A DNA stretch of 64,000 bases from Gammaproteobacteria bacterium (GTDB taxonomy: Bacteria > Pseudomonadota > Gammaproteobacteria > Nevskiales > Nevskiaceae), in the NCBI GenBank assembly GCA_026398815.1, contig JAPLSA010000017.1, positions 124,001 through 188,000 on the forward strand, in the 5' to 3' direction. Positions 8,801 through 17,017 of this stretch are shown in pieces. The position numbers and the translations under genes are program-made. The notes beneath the pieces are model-generated. The model saw only the letters and a program-made list of their open reading frames with translations, did no database searches and had not been told where the DNA came from. Numbering within the stretch: position 1 is the stretch's first letter; every line of letters starts with the position of its first letter.

Positions 8801-9355
8801 ATGTCCTCGCAAGCCCCGGTGCTGGTGCCTGTTGCCCACGGTTCGGAAAGTCTGGAAACGATCACCGTCGTCAACCTGCTGCGGCGCGCCGACCTGGCGG
8901 TGACGATGGCCTCGATCGAAGCCACGACGCTGATCGACGGCACTCGCGGCATCCGCTTCATGGCCGATGCGCGGCTGGCCGAACTGCCGCCTGCGCCGTG
9001 GTCGATGCTGGTGCTGCCCGGCGGCGCGGCGGCTGCCGATGCGCTGGGACGGCATCCACCGCTGGTGGCGATGCTCACCGCTCGTCGCAATGCCGGATTG
9101 CCGATCGCCGCGATCTGCGCCGCACCGGCCCGGGTGCTGGCCGCCAATGGCCTGCTCGAAGGCCGCCGGGCGACCGGGTTCCCGTCGTTCCGCGCCGAGC
9201 TGCCGATCCCCGTCGACGCGGCCGTGGTCCGCGACGGCCCGTTCACCACCAGCCAGGGGCCCGGCACGGCGATCGCATTCGCGCTGGACCTGATCGACCA
9301 GCTGTGCGGCCACAGCCGTCGAGATGATGTCGCTGCCGGCCTGCTGGTTCGGTGA
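8801..9355 (+). CDS. DJ-1/PfpI family protein
   Basis: The 184-aa protein has the DJ-1/YajL layout: an N-terminal strand LVPVAHGSESLETITVVNLL, LVLPGG, and the nucleophile elbow IAAICAAPARVLA with cysteine at about residue 106, then GFPSFRAEL. Members act as stress-related chaperones, deglycase/glyoxalase-like enzymes or proteases. The cysteine and preceding glutamate-containing N-terminus are both present, so it is probably active. Start ATG 8801. Confidence 0.9.
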   Translation: MSSQAPVLVPVAHGSESLETITVVNLLRRADLAVTMASIEATTLIDGTRGIRFMADARLAELPPAPWSMLVLPGGAAAADALGRHPPLVAMLTARRNAGLPIAAICAAPARVLAANGLLEGRRATGFPSFRAELPIPVDAAVVRDGPFTTSQGPGTAIAFALDLIDQLCGHSRRDDVAAGLLVR

Positions 9356-9528
9356 CGCGGCTCGGCAACTGGCAGCTCGATTTCTGTGTCGGCATCCTCG
9401 AGGAAGACATCCGCCTGCCGTGGAACCGGCTGCTGTTCGACCTGTCGGTGCGCTGGCAGGATCAGCAGCCGTTCCCGGATGCCGGCGCCAAGCTCAATGT
9501 CGAGGCCGGCGTGCAGCTGCGCTTCTGA
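9352..9528 (+). pseudogene. 58-aa ORF resembling the C-terminus of an outer-membrane beta-barrel protein
   Basis: GTG 9352 overlaps the DJ-1 stop as GTGA. The short product has alternating hydrophobic residues and ends GVQLRF, with the terminal phenylalanine typical of outer-membrane barrels recognised by BamA. No signal peptide or earlier strands are present, so I read it as a leftover 3' end of a porin-like gene. A genuine small coupled gene cannot be excluded. Confidence 0.35.
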
Positions 9529-9543
9529 GCGGGCGGCGGCGCC

Positions 9544-10284
9544 TCAACCCAGCTTGAGCAGGCCGGTGGCGGCCTGGGCATTGTCCTCGGCGGCGCGCAT
9601 CACCTTCGACTGCAGCTCGAACTGCCGGGCCAGATTGATCATGTTGACCATCGCACCGGCCAGATTGACGTTGGCGCCTTCCAGCACGCCACTGGCCAGC
9701 ACGTCGCCGGCGGCCGGGTCCAGCGTCACGCCGGGCTTGGCGCGCATCAGGCCGTCGACGCCGCGATCGAGTTGCGCCTGGCTGCCGCTGACCACCTTGA
9801 GCCGGCCGATCGTCACTGGCGCGGCGGCGCTCTGGCCGTTCGGCACGGCGCTGAGGGTGCCGTCGTTGCCGATGGTGACCGCAGTCGATACCGGAATCGC
9901 CAGCGGGCCCGCATCGCCCAGCACGGCGAGTCCGCCCGCAGTGCGCAGCTGGCCGTTGGCGTCGAGCCGCAGGTCGCCGGCGCGGGTGTAGGCCTCCGAG
10001 CCGTCCGGCGTCTGCACGGCCAGCCAGTGGTCGCCCTTCAGCGCGATGTCCAGCTGGCCGCCGGTCTGCATCAGGTTGCCCTGCTGCGCGTCCCAGCTGT
10101 TGTCGCCGAGTTGGGCATTGACCCGCGACTGGAAGCCCGGGCCGTCGACATTGATCGCCTGCGCCGCCGCCAGCTCGGCGCGGAAGCCGACGGTGCCGGC
10201 ATTGGCCAGGTTGTGGCTGTTGGCGGTCTGCGCCCGCAGCGTGGCAATGGCGCCGGACATGCCGACATAGAGCGCGCGATCCAT
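9544..10284 (-). CDS. flgF: Flagellar basal-body rod protein FlgF
   Basis: The 246-aa proximal rod protein has the conserved N-terminal rod motif (residues 1-35, ANSHNLANAGTVGFRAEL). The C-terminal coiled helix contains SGVLEGANVNLAGAMVNMINLARQFELQSKVM. Between them is the SAF-like FlgE/F/G domain. It is the last gene of the flgBCDEF run; flgG does not follow. Confidence 0.96.
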   Translation of the reverse strand: MDRALYVGMSGAIATLRAQTANSHNLANAGTVGFRAELAAAQAINVDGPGFQSRVNAQLGDNSWDAQQGNLMQTGGQLDIALKGDHWLAVQTPDGSEAYTRAGDLRLDANGQLRTAGGLAVLGDAGPLAIPVSTAVTIGNDGTLSAVPNGQSAAAPVTIGRLKVVSGSQAQLDRGVDGLMRAKPGVTLDPAAGDVLASGVLEGANVNLAGAMVNMINLARQFELQSKVMRAAEDNAQAATGLLKLG

Positions 10285-10313
10285 GGCGTTTTCCTCGGTC
10301 GATCAGGCGCGCA

Positions 10314-11537
10314 TCAACGGATGTTGATGATCGTCTGGGTGATCTGGTCGGTCGTCGAGATCATCTGGGCATTGGCCTGGAAGCTGCGCTGCGCGACGAT
10401 CATGTTGACCAGCTGCTTGGTGATGTCGACGTTCGAGCCCTCCAGCGCGCCGCTCTGGATCAGTCCGAAGTTCGAGGTGTTGGCCGAGCCGCGAATCACC
10501 GGACCCGAGCTGTAGGTCTCGCCCCAGGAAGTGTCACCCAGCTGCTGCAGGCCCTGCGGGTTGGCGAAATTGGCCATTGCCAGCTTGCCGAGCCGCGTCG
10601 CCTGGCCGTTGGTGAAGCGCGCCTGGACGATGCCTTCCTGAGTGACCTCGATGCCGCTGAGGCGGCCGGTGGCATAGCCATCCTGGGTCAGGCTGTTGAC
10701 CGAGAAACTGTTGCCGTATTGCGTGCTGTTGCTCAGGTCGATCGTCATCGTCACCGGGCTGGAGCCGGTCGAGGTGGCGTAGGCCGGCAGCGTGATGCGG
10801 CCGTCGGTCGGCGTGCTCAGCGAGCCATCAGCGTTGAACGTCACCGTCGTGCCGGTGCCGACGTCAGTGCCGTCGATCCGCGTGTGCACGGTCCATTCGT
10901 TGGCGGTGGTGCCGGACTTCACGAAGTACAGGTTGGCCGGGTGGGCCGTGCCCAGCGAGTCGTAGATGGTCACCGACGTGGTGTTGTTGTAGCTGGTCGG
11001 ATCGCTGGCCGAGAACGGCGTGGTGACCGGGGCCGTAGCCTCTGCCGGCAGGTTGACGCCGGTGTTGAGCAGCGTGGTCGCGTTCGGCGGGTTGTCCGAG
11101 GTCGACAGCTGGACATCGGACAGGCTGGCGGTGTCGAAGGCGGTACCGCCGGCGACCGGCGGATAAGCCTGCAGCCGCGCGCCGGAGCCGTTGACGATGA
11201 AGCCGTTGCGATCGGTGCCGAACTGGCCGGAACGCGTGTAGCTGACCGCGCCGTCCTTGGCCAGCGTGAACCAGCCGGTGCCGCTGACCGCAAGGTCCAG
11301 CGAGTTGTTGGTGACGCTGATCGCGCCCTGGGTGAACTGTTGCGCCACCTTGGCGACGCGCACGCCGCCGCCGACGGCGGTATCGGTCACGCCGTAGGCG
11401 TTGGAAAGGAAGAAATCGGCGAACTGCGAACGCGATTCCTTGAAGCCGACGGTGTTGGCGTTGGCGATGTTGTTCGAGGTCACCGCGAGATCGGCGGACG
11501 CGGCATTCAGGCCGGTCAGGGCAATGTTGAAGGACAT
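10314..11537 (-). CDS. flgE: Flagellar hook protein FlgE
   Basis: The 407-aa hook subunit starts with the rod/hook motif (TGLNAASADLAVTSNNIANANTVGFKESR). The middle is a variable Thr/Ser/Asn-rich D1/D2 domain, and the C-terminal helix (ALEGSNVDITKQLVNMIVAQRSFQANAQMI) polymerises with neighbouring subunits. ATG 11537 is 1 bp after the stop of the small upstream ORF. Confidence 0.97.
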   Translation of the reverse strand: MSFNIALTGLNAASADLAVTSNNIANANTVGFKESRSQFADFFLSNAYGVTDTAVGGGVRVAKVAQQFTQGAISVTNNSLDLAVSGTGWFTLAKDGAVSYTRSGQFGTDRNGFIVNGSGARLQAYPPVAGGTAFDTASLSDVQLSTSDNPPNATTLLNTGVNLPAEATAPVTTPFSASDPTSYNNTTSVTIYDSLGTAHPANLYFVKSGTTANEWTVHTRIDGTDVGTGTTVTFNADGSLSTPTDGRITLPAYATSTGSSPVTMTIDLSNSTQYGNSFSVNSLTQDGYATGRLSGIEVTQEGIVQARFTNGQATRLGKLAMANFANPQGLQQLGDTSWGETYSSGPVIRGSANTSNFGLIQSGALEGSNVDITKQLVNMIVAQRSFQANAQMISTTDQITQTIINIR

Positions 11538-11538
11538 G

Positions 11539-11721
11539 TCAGCGGACTCCGGTCGAAGCAGCGGGAACAGCGTGGGCAGCGGCGCGCAGCGGCGCGGTCA
11601 GCGATTCGACCAGCTCCGACAGCTCGGCGCGGCGCCGGCGGCGGCCGACCTGCGGGATGTCGAACAGGCCGGGAATGCGGTGCGTCGGCGTGAGGCTCGG
11701 GCGCGGGCTGTAGAAATTCAT
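11539..11721 (-). CDS. Small unknown ORF between flgD and flgE
   Basis: The 60-aa basic protein fills almost exactly the 212-bp gap in an otherwise compact operon: it starts 28 bp after the flgD stop and ends 1 bp before the flgE ATG. It holds an RRRRRAELSELVESL patch. I recognise no family. Its position supports translation, but composition alone does not prove it. Confidence 0.5.
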   Translation of the reverse strand: MNFYSPRPSLTPTHRIPGLFDIPQVGRRRRRAELSELVESLTAPLRAAAHAVPAASTGVR

Positions 11722-11749
11722 GGCGTGGCTCCGGACAGGAAAACGGGGT

Positions 11750-12412
11750 TCAGATGATCTGGCGGACGTTGCCGAACGGCACCGCGCCGAGGCCGGCCAG
11801 GTTCAGGCTCAGGCCGTTGCTGCCCAGCGACACGCTCTGCACCAGCCCGGCGGCCAGCGTGGTGGCCGATTCGCTGGCGCCGTTGCGGGTGATCGTCGCG
11901 CGGATGCCGTAGCTGCCCGAAGGCATGGTGTTGCCGCCGGCATCCTTGCCATCCCAGTTGAAGTAGCTGGTTCCGGCTGGCTGGGTGCCGTAGTCGAGCC
12001 GGCGCACGACGGCGCCGCTGGCATCGACGATCTCCACCGCCACCTGCCCGCCGCTGGCGACATCGACGCCGCCGCTCAGGCCGGCTTCGCCATCGAGGTA
12101 GCCGGTCTTCGACGGGTACAGCACGCCGTGGCCGACCAGCCCGGAGGCCTGCAGCGATTGGCTCGAGGTCAGCGACGACGACAGCGAGGTGAACGAGTCC
12201 TGCAGGCCCTGGATGCCGGACACCGTCGAGAACTGGGCGATCTGGCCCAGGAACTCGTTGGACTCCAGCGGCTTCAGCGGGTCCTGGTTCTGCAGCTGCG
12301 TGGTCATCAGCTTGAGAAAGTCGGCCTGGCCGAGCGACTCGGCCTTCTTGTCGGCGGTCTTCAGGCTCAGGCCGAGATCGGAATAGGGATTGCTGCCAAC
12401 GGCGGTGGTCAT
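11750..12412 (-). CDS. flgD: Flagellar hook assembly (cap) protein FlgD
   Basis: The 220-aa hook cap has the diagnostic N-terminal segment DFLKLMTTQLQNQDPLKP (residues 31-48) and EFLGQIAQFSTVSGIQ. A FlgD Ig-like/tudor part follows with YFNWDGKDAGGNTMPSGSY. It directs polymerisation of FlgE outside the rod and is exported by the flagellar type III system. Confidence 0.97.
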   Translation of the reverse strand: MTTAVGSNPYSDLGLSLKTADKKAESLGQADFLKLMTTQLQNQDPLKPLESNEFLGQIAQFSTVSGIQGLQDSFTSLSSSLTSSQSLQASGLVGHGVLYPSKTGYLDGEAGLSGGVDVASGGQVAVEIVDASGAVVRRLDYGTQPAGTSYFNWDGKDAGGNTMPSGSYGIRATITRNGASESATTLAAGLVQSVSLGSNGLSLNLAGLGAVPFGNVRQII

Positions 12413-12438
12413 GGCGTTCTCGTGGAATTCGGTGGCGC

Positions 12439-12846
12439 TCAGCGGCCGAGCGACAGGGTGCGGCTGGCCAGTTCCTTGGCGGTGTTCATCACCTCGACGC
12501 TCGACTGGTAGGAGCGCGAAGCGGAAATCATGTTGACCATCTCCTCGACGACATTGACGTTCGGCGCGTAGACGTAGCCGTCGCCATCCGCCAGCGGATG
12601 GCCGGGCTCGTAGCGCTTCTCCGCCGGCGCCTGGCTTTCGACCACGCCGAGCACCTGCACGCCGGGCGTGCCCTCGCCGCCGGCCTCCATCGCCGCCTTG
12701 AACATCGGCAGTCGCGCCTTGTAGGCGCCATCGGCGCTGCCGCTGATGGCATCGGCATTGGCCAGGTTGGAAGCGACGGTATTCAGGCGCAGCGACTGGG
12801 CGCTGAGCGCCGAGCCGGCGATATCGAAGATCTTGAAGCTGGACAT
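12439..12846 (-). CDS. flgC: Flagellar rod protein FlgC
   Basis: The 135-aa proximal rod protein has an N-terminal motif AQSLRLNTVASNLANADA, a mid-segment DGYVYAPNVNVVEEMVNMISASRSY and a C-terminal helix typical of FlgC. It lies 22 bp downstream of flgB. Confidence 0.97.
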   Translation of the reverse strand: MSSFKIFDIAGSALSAQSLRLNTVASNLANADAISGSADGAYKARLPMFKAAMEAGGEGTPGVQVLGVVESQAPAEKRYEPGHPLADGDGYVYAPNVNVVEEMVNMISASRSYQSSVEVMNTAKELASRTLSLGR

Positions 12847-12868
12847 GGCGGGGCTCCCCGGAGAAGGA

Positions 12869-13288
12869 CTACTGGCCGGTGATCGCGGTCATCAGGCCGC
12901 GAATGCGGCCATCGGCGAACTGCAGCGAGGCCTGGTAGTGCAGCGCGGCGTCGGCGAACTTGGCCTGCTCCACCTGCACGTCGACGGTGTTACCGTCGAC
13001 GCTCGGCTGGGTGGCCACGCGGTAGGCCAGCGCCGCGTTGCCGCCGGCATCCGGCAGGTTGTCGAGCGTCAGCGGGATGTGGCGTGGATCGGTGGTCAGC
13101 ACGCGCGGTGCACTGCCGGCCGGCAGGTTCCGGGAAGCGCTGGACAAGGCAGCGGCGAAATCGATGTCGCGCGCCTTGAAGCCGGGCGTGTCGGCATTGG
13201 CGATGTTGGCCGACAGCACTTCCATGCGCCGCCGCTGCACGTTCATGGCATCGGCGTGGATGCCGAAGATGGGGTCCGGTTGGGCCAT
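12869..13288 (-). CDS. flgB: Flagellar rod protein FlgB
   Basis: The 139-aa proximal rod protein has NVQRRRMEVLSANIANADTPGFKARDIDF near the N-terminus and VDVQVEQAKFADAALHYQASLQF at the C-terminus. It is the first gene of the leftward rod/hook operon, 35 bp behind a sigma54-like promoter candidate. Confidence 0.97.
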   Translation of the reverse strand: MAQPDPIFGIHADAMNVQRRRMEVLSANIANADTPGFKARDIDFAAALSSASRNLPAGSAPRVLTTDPRHIPLTLDNLPDAGGNAALAYRVATQPSVDGNTVDVQVEQAKFADAALHYQASLQFADGRIRGLMTAITGQ

Positions 13289-13322
13289 GCTGTCCTCCCG
13301 CGTTTGCGTTCGGAAGCCTCGT

Positions 13323-13338
13323 TACAAGCCCTGTGCCA
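13323..13338 (-). promoter_or_regulatory. Candidate sigma54 (RpoN) promoter for flgB operon
   Basis: On the minus strand TGGCACAGGGCTTGTA places GG and GT exactly ten bases apart (the -24/-12 pattern, with GT instead of GC at -12), 35 bp upstream of the flgB ATG. A nearly identical site precedes flgA, which strengthens the call. Confidence 0.6.
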
Positions 13339-13379
13339 GCGGCGATCGGCGACGGAAAAGTGACGCCGCCGGCTCGGCC

Positions 13380-14315
13380 TCAGGCCGATTCCAGCACCAC
13401 GGCCTTCAGATGGTCGAGCACGCTGGTGGCCAGTTCGTCGGCGCTGAACTTGGCGATGAAACGGTCCGCGCCGACCCGCTCGGCCATCGCGCTGTTGAAC
13501 ACGCCGGACAGGCTGGTGTGCAGCATCACGTAGAGGTTCTTCATCTTCGGATCGCGGCGGATTTCCGTCGTCAGCCGGTAGCCGTCCATGTCCGGCATCT
13601 CGACGTCGGAAATCATCATCAGAAGCGTGTCGGTGATCGGCTCGTCCTTGGCCGCCAGCGCCTGCAGATAACGCAGCGCCTCGCGGCCGTCGTTGACCAT
13701 CGTGCATTCGATGCCGAGCTGGTTCAGCGTCTTCTCGATCTGGTTGCGGGCGACGCGGGAATCGTCGACCACCAGCACCCGCCGCCGCGAAGCGCCGATG
13801 CCGGCCGCTTCCTCGCGGATCGACTCCGACAGCGCCGCCTGCACGCCGACGACGTCGCTGAGCACCTTCTCGACGTCGATGATCTCGACCAGTTCGTTGT
13901 TGTACTGGGTGATCGCGGTCATGTAGCCGCCCTCGCCGGCCCCATCCGGCGGCGGCCGCACGTGCTCGACGTTGACGTGGATGATCCGTTCCACGGCCCG
14001 CACCAGGAAACCCTGAACCGAGCGGTTGTACTCGGTGACGATCACGTGCGCGGCCTGCTCGTCGCTCGGCTGGCCGATGGCCCGGCTGAGGTCGATGACC
14101 GGGATCATCCGGCCGCGGATGTCGGCCACGCCCTTGACCAGCGGATGCGAGGACGGCAGCCAGCTCAGCGCCGGCTTGGGGATCACCTCCTGCACCTTGA
14201 ACACGTTGATGCCAAAGATCTGGCGCTCGTCGAGACGGAACAGCAGCAGCGCAAGGCGGTTGTGTCCGGCGAGCTGGGTGCTGCGGTCGATGCTTTCGAG
14301 CAATCCGGAGGCCAT
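13380..14315 (-). CDS. cheV: Chemotaxis coupling/response protein CheV
   Basis: The 311-aa protein has a CheW-like domain (residues about 15-165, FGINVFKVQEVI, VKGVADIRGRMIPVIDL) and a receiver domain (about 178-305, VLVVDDSRVAR, phosphoacceptor in MMISDVEMPDMDGY, then HTSLSG). It couples receptors to CheA and adapts signalling by phosphorylation. ATG 14315 was chosen because upstream frame sequence is low-complexity and lies in the flgA promoter region. Location beside flgB is common in gammaproteobacteria. Confidence 0.95.
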   Translation of the reverse strand: MASGLLESIDRSTQLAGHNRLALLLFRLDERQIFGINVFKVQEVIPKPALSWLPSSHPLVKGVADIRGRMIPVIDLSRAIGQPSDEQAAHVIVTEYNRSVQGFLVRAVERIIHVNVEHVRPPPDGAGEGGYMTAITQYNNELVEIIDVEKVLSDVVGVQAALSESIREEAAGIGASRRRVLVVDDSRVARNQIEKTLNQLGIECTMVNDGREALRYLQALAAKDEPITDTLLMMISDVEMPDMDGYRLTTEIRRDPKMKNLYVMLHTSLSGVFNSAMAERVGADRFIAKFSADELATSVLDHLKAVVLESA

Positions 14316-14421
14316 GTCGGGGTCCAGTGGAGAAGGGGCAGGTGTTCGGCCTGCGCTGCTGCAACTTCGGTTCCCGCCGGGGCTGCGGCCGGCGGCGCCG
14401 CAAAAACGGCACGAATCGGCG

Positions 14422-14437
14422 TGGCACGCGGCTTGTA
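14422..14437 (+). promoter_or_regulatory. Candidate sigma54 (RpoN) promoter for flgA
   Basis: TGGCACGCGGCTTGTA has the -24 GG and -12 GT ten bases apart and lies 39 bp upstream of the flgA ATG. It shares 14 of 16 bases with the site before flgB. Confidence 0.6.
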
Positions 14438-14476
14438 GCGCCGGTGGCGAGATCCGAACCCACCGTGCTCCCGACC

Positions 14477-15196
14477 ATGAACCGCCGCGCATCACCGAAG
14501 GCCGTCGTCACCGCCCTGCTGGCTGCCGGGCTCGGGCTGGCGCTGAACGTCGCCGCCGCCGCGGACGCCGGCATCGAGGCCATCAGCCGGATTCGCGAAA
14601 CGGCTGAGCGCCATGTCGCCGCGCAGGTGCCGCCGAGCGCCACGGTCAGCGCCGAGGCCCTCGACAACCGCTTGCGGCTGCCGGCCTGCAGCAGCCCGCT
14701 GGAAGCCTCGTCCGCCACTCCGGCGGCGCGCGGTGCCTGGAGCATCCTGGTCAGCTGCCGCGATCAGGGCACCCAGCTGTGGGCGGTGTTCGTGCCGGTG
14801 AAAGTGGCAGACCTGCGGCCGGTCGTCGTGCTGGCCGGCAGTGTCGCGCCGGGCCAGCCGATCGCGGCCGATCTGCTGCGCATCGAGAAGCGCGATGTCG
14901 CCACCTTGTCCGCCGGCTATCTGTCATCGCTCGACGAGGCCGTCGGCCGCAGCCTGCGTCGGCCGGTCGCCCCCGGCGCGGCGCTGACGCCCGACGCACT
15001 GGCGGTGGTCCGCCTGATCCGCCGGGGCGATCTGGTCACCCTGGTCGGCCGCAGCGGCGGCCTGGAAGTGCGGGCGCAGGGCAAGGCGCTGGCCGATGGC
15101 GGCAGCGGCGAACGGATTGCCGTCGAGAATCCGTCATCGCGGCGCGTCGTCCAGGGCGTGGTCCGCGACGGCAGCACCGTCGATGTCGGGATCTAG
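14477..15196 (+). CDS. flgA: Flagellar P-ring assembly chaperone FlgA
   Basis: The 239-aa periplasmic protein starts with a signal peptide (about residues 1-29, hydrophobic core VTALLAAGLGLALNVAAAA). The SAF-type chaperone domain includes PLEASSATPAARGAWSILVSC and a C-terminal VRLIRRGDLVTLVGRSGGLEVRAQGKALADG typical of FlgA. It helps FlgI assemble the P ring. ATG 14477 gives a clean signal peptide. Confidence 0.93.
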   Translation: MNRRASPKAVVTALLAAGLGLALNVAAAADAGIEAISRIRETAERHVAAQVPPSATVSAEALDNRLRLPACSSPLEASSATPAARGAWSILVSCRDQGTQLWAVFVPVKVADLRPVVVLAGSVAPGQPIAADLLRIEKRDVATLSAGYLSSLDEAVGRSLRRPVAPGAALTPDALAVVRLIRRGDLVTLVGRSGGLEVRAQGKALADGGSGERIAVENPSSRRVVQGVVRDGSTVDVGI

Positions 15197-15247
15197 GCGA
15201 TGCGCATCACTAGTAAGTTTTTGCCATGCGCGCCGACGCGCCGCCGT

Positions 15248-15274
15248 TAAAGTTCCGCAGTCGGGCGTCGATAG
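15248..15274 (+). promoter_or_regulatory. Candidate FliA (sigma28) promoter for flgM
   Basis: TAAAGTTC, an 11-bp spacer and GTCGATAG match the sigma28 consensus TAAAGTTT-N11-GCCGATAA at 7 of 8 and 6 of 8 positions. It lies 39 bp upstream of the flgM start. A weaker second match (GTAAGTTT-N11-GCCGACGC) lies about 35 bp further upstream. Confidence 0.75.
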
Positions 15275-15313
15275 CGATTCCAAGCAGCGCCGCGTGCGCG
15301 TTCGGAGTCCGCC

Positions 15314-15625
15314 ATGAGCATCAAGATCGACCTTCCCGGCAGCACCCCCCTTCGCCCGACTGCGCCGGCGAAGTCGTCGGCCGGCGTGTCCGGCACCAGC
15401 AGCAGCCAGCCGGTGGCCGCGACCGGCGCCGGCGACCGCGTGCAGCTGACCGGCGATGCCGTCAGCCGCCAGCAGATCGACCAGGCGCTGGCCGCCGTGC
15501 CGAAGGTCGATGCCAGCCGCGTCGAGCGCCTGAAGTCGGCGCTGGCCAGCGGCAGCTACCTCCCCAATCCCGCGTCGATCGCCGCCAAGTTCGCGCGCAT
15601 GGAATGGGATCTCAACCCCGCGTAA
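15314..15625 (+). CDS. flgM: Anti-sigma28 factor FlgM
   Basis: The 103-aa protein has the FlgM layout: a disordered Ser/Ala-rich N-terminus (residues 1-40) and a C-terminal FliA-binding region with VQLTGDAV, VDASRVERLKSALASGSY and PASIAAKFARMEWDL. It binds FliA until exported after hook completion. The FliA-type promoter upstream gives the usual feedback loop. Confidence 0.95.
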   Translation: MSIKIDLPGSTPLRPTAPAKSSAGVSGTSSSQPVAATGAGDRVQLTGDAVSRQQIDQALAAVPKVDASRVERLKSALASGSYLPNPASIAAKFARMEWDLNPA

Positions 15626-15644
15626 ATCCGTCCGAGGTCACGCC

Positions 15645-16106
15645 ATGAACGAATCCAGCCTGACGATTGCAGAGGTGCTCGACGCGCAGATCCGCTGCGC
15701 CCGCCAGCTGATCACCGTGCTGGATGACGAACATGCGGCGCTGACCGGCCGCTCGATCGAGGCGCTGGAAGCGGCCTGCGAGGCCAAGGCGGCCGCTGCG
15801 CGGACGCTGCAGCGGCTGGGCGACCGCCTGCAGATCCTGGCCGGTCCGCGCCGCTCCGGGCCGGAGTTCGAAGCCTGGCTGGCCCGCCATCCCGATGGCG
15901 CTGCGCTGATCGACGCCTGGCGCGTGCTGATCGAGCTGGCCGGCCAGCTGGCCGATGGCAATCGCCGCAACGGCGTGCTGCTGGAAGTGCGCGAGCAGCA
16001 GGTCAAGACCGCGCTGGTGGCACTGTCGCCGGAACCGCCGGCCACCTACGGCCGCAGCGGTTATCGGCCCAACCTGCCGCAAGGACGCGTCTGCAGTCGC
16101 GCCTGA
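15645..16106 (+). CDS. flgN: Flagellar export chaperone FlgN
   Basis: The 153-aa mostly helical protein lies 19 bp after flgM, as usual, with RQLITVLDDEHAALTGRSIEALEAACEAKAAA matching the FlgN N-terminal helices. It escorts the hook-filament junction proteins FlgK and FlgL to the export gate. Sequence similarity in this family is weak, so position matters. Confidence 0.9.
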   Translation: MNESSLTIAEVLDAQIRCARQLITVLDDEHAALTGRSIEALEAACEAKAAAARTLQRLGDRLQILAGPRRSGPEFEAWLARHPDGAALIDAWRVLIELAGQLADGNRRNGVLLEVREQQVKTALVALSPEPPATYGRSGYRPNLPQGRVCSRA

Positions 16107-16118
16107 ACTGCCGGCATC

Positions 16119-16159
16119 AAAAAGCCGCCGCGACGATCGAACGTCGCGGCGGCTTTTTT
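16119..16159. terminator. Bidirectional terminator between flgN and the TonB-like gene
   Basis: A stem of AAAAAGCCGCCGCGACG against CGTCGCGGCGGCTTTTT with a short loop carries A and T runs on either side. It ends the flgAMN direction and the convergent leftward gene. Confidence 0.92.
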
Positions 16160-16175
16160 GATGCAGCGGCCGTCG

Positions 16176-16697
16176 TCAGTTGAAGGCCAGCAGCGTGTCG
16201 CCGAACTCGACGTGCAGCGGGAACGCCATCGCGCACGCGGTATGCGCGCAGCTGGCCGGCTCGAACACCGTGCGCGCCAGGATCGCGTCCAGCCCGGCCA
16301 CCGAGCCCTGCGCCGGCATCATCTGCCAGGACACCTTCGTCACCCGGCCGCGCGCATCGACCTCGACCATCGCCTGCAGTTCGCCGCGCAGGTTCTGCTG
16401 GCGCTGCAGCGCCGACAGCTCGCTCGCCAGTTGGCCCAGCCCGCCGGCCGGAAACGGTGGCTCCTCGTGGGCGCGCAGATCGTCGTACTGGTTGCGCACC
16501 AGCTCGACCTCGCTGCTCGACAGCTGCGCCCAGCTGCGATCCAGCGGCAGCGCGCGATAGCTGACCGGGGCCACCGGGCTGCCGGTCACCGAGACCGGCT
16601 TGAGCATCCGGTAAGCCGATTCATCGGCCAGCGCCGGCCGTGCCAGCACCAGCATCGACAGCGCCGCACCTGCGGCCAGCCACGTGTTGTTTTTCAT
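16176..16697 (-). CDS. Periplasmic protein with TonB C-terminal-like domain
   Basis: From ATG 16697 (chosen because it begins a good signal peptide, MKNNTWLAAGAALSMLVLA, cleaved near ALA-DE) the product is 173 aa. The C-terminal part AMVEVDARGRVTKVSWQM, a helix, then FEPASCAHTACAMAFPLHVEF, resembles the TonB/energy-transducer C-terminal fold, with two cysteines that could form a disulfide. No membrane anchor or proline-rich spacer is present, so it is not a classical TonB. Confidence 0.65.
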   Translation of the reverse strand: MKNNTWLAAGAALSMLVLARPALADESAYRMLKPVSVTGSPVAPVSYRALPLDRSWAQLSSSEVELVRNQYDDLRAHEEPPFPAGGLGQLASELSALQRQQNLRGELQAMVEVDARGRVTKVSWQMMPAQGSVAGLDAILARTVFEPASCAHTACAMAFPLHVEFGDTLLAFN

Positions 16698-17017
16698 GTT
16701 TGCCGCTCCTCGCCAGATCATCGGGGCAACCGCCGGAACGCAGCACTCCGGGGCCCGATGGCGAAGATGTAGTCGGCCTTCATCAACGAGTCAACAAACT
16801 GAAATATTACTGTCACATTGTTGTGCTAGCGCTGCCGGAAACCGACGCCTGATCGGCCGGTCAAGGTCGCCGCCGGACACGAAGGTTACGCGGCAAGCGG
16901 CTGAATCGAGACAGGTTTCGGAATTTCGAACCGGCACAAAAAAGCCCGCTCGAACAGCGAGCGGGCCGATGCCGGTACAGCAAGTGCTGCCGGCGATTGT
17001 GACAGGCGCTGCGCGGC
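16698..17017. other. Intergenic region upstream of the TonB-like gene
   Basis: This 320-bp gap holds the ugd terminator and presumably the promoter of the leftward TonB-like gene in its AT-rich part (about 16780-16830). No ORF here looks real. Confidence 0.5.
16938..16966 (-). terminator. Terminator of ugd
   Basis: The stem GCCCGCTCG/CGAGCGGGC with a 5-base loop is followed, on the minus strand, by a run of six T. It lies 52 bp after the ugd stop. Confidence 0.9.

Noticed and set aside
13243-14745. 500-aa minus-strand ORF over cheV/flgA
   Set aside because: Different frame from cheV, Arg-rich and repetitive; cheV in the overlapping frame is unmistakable.
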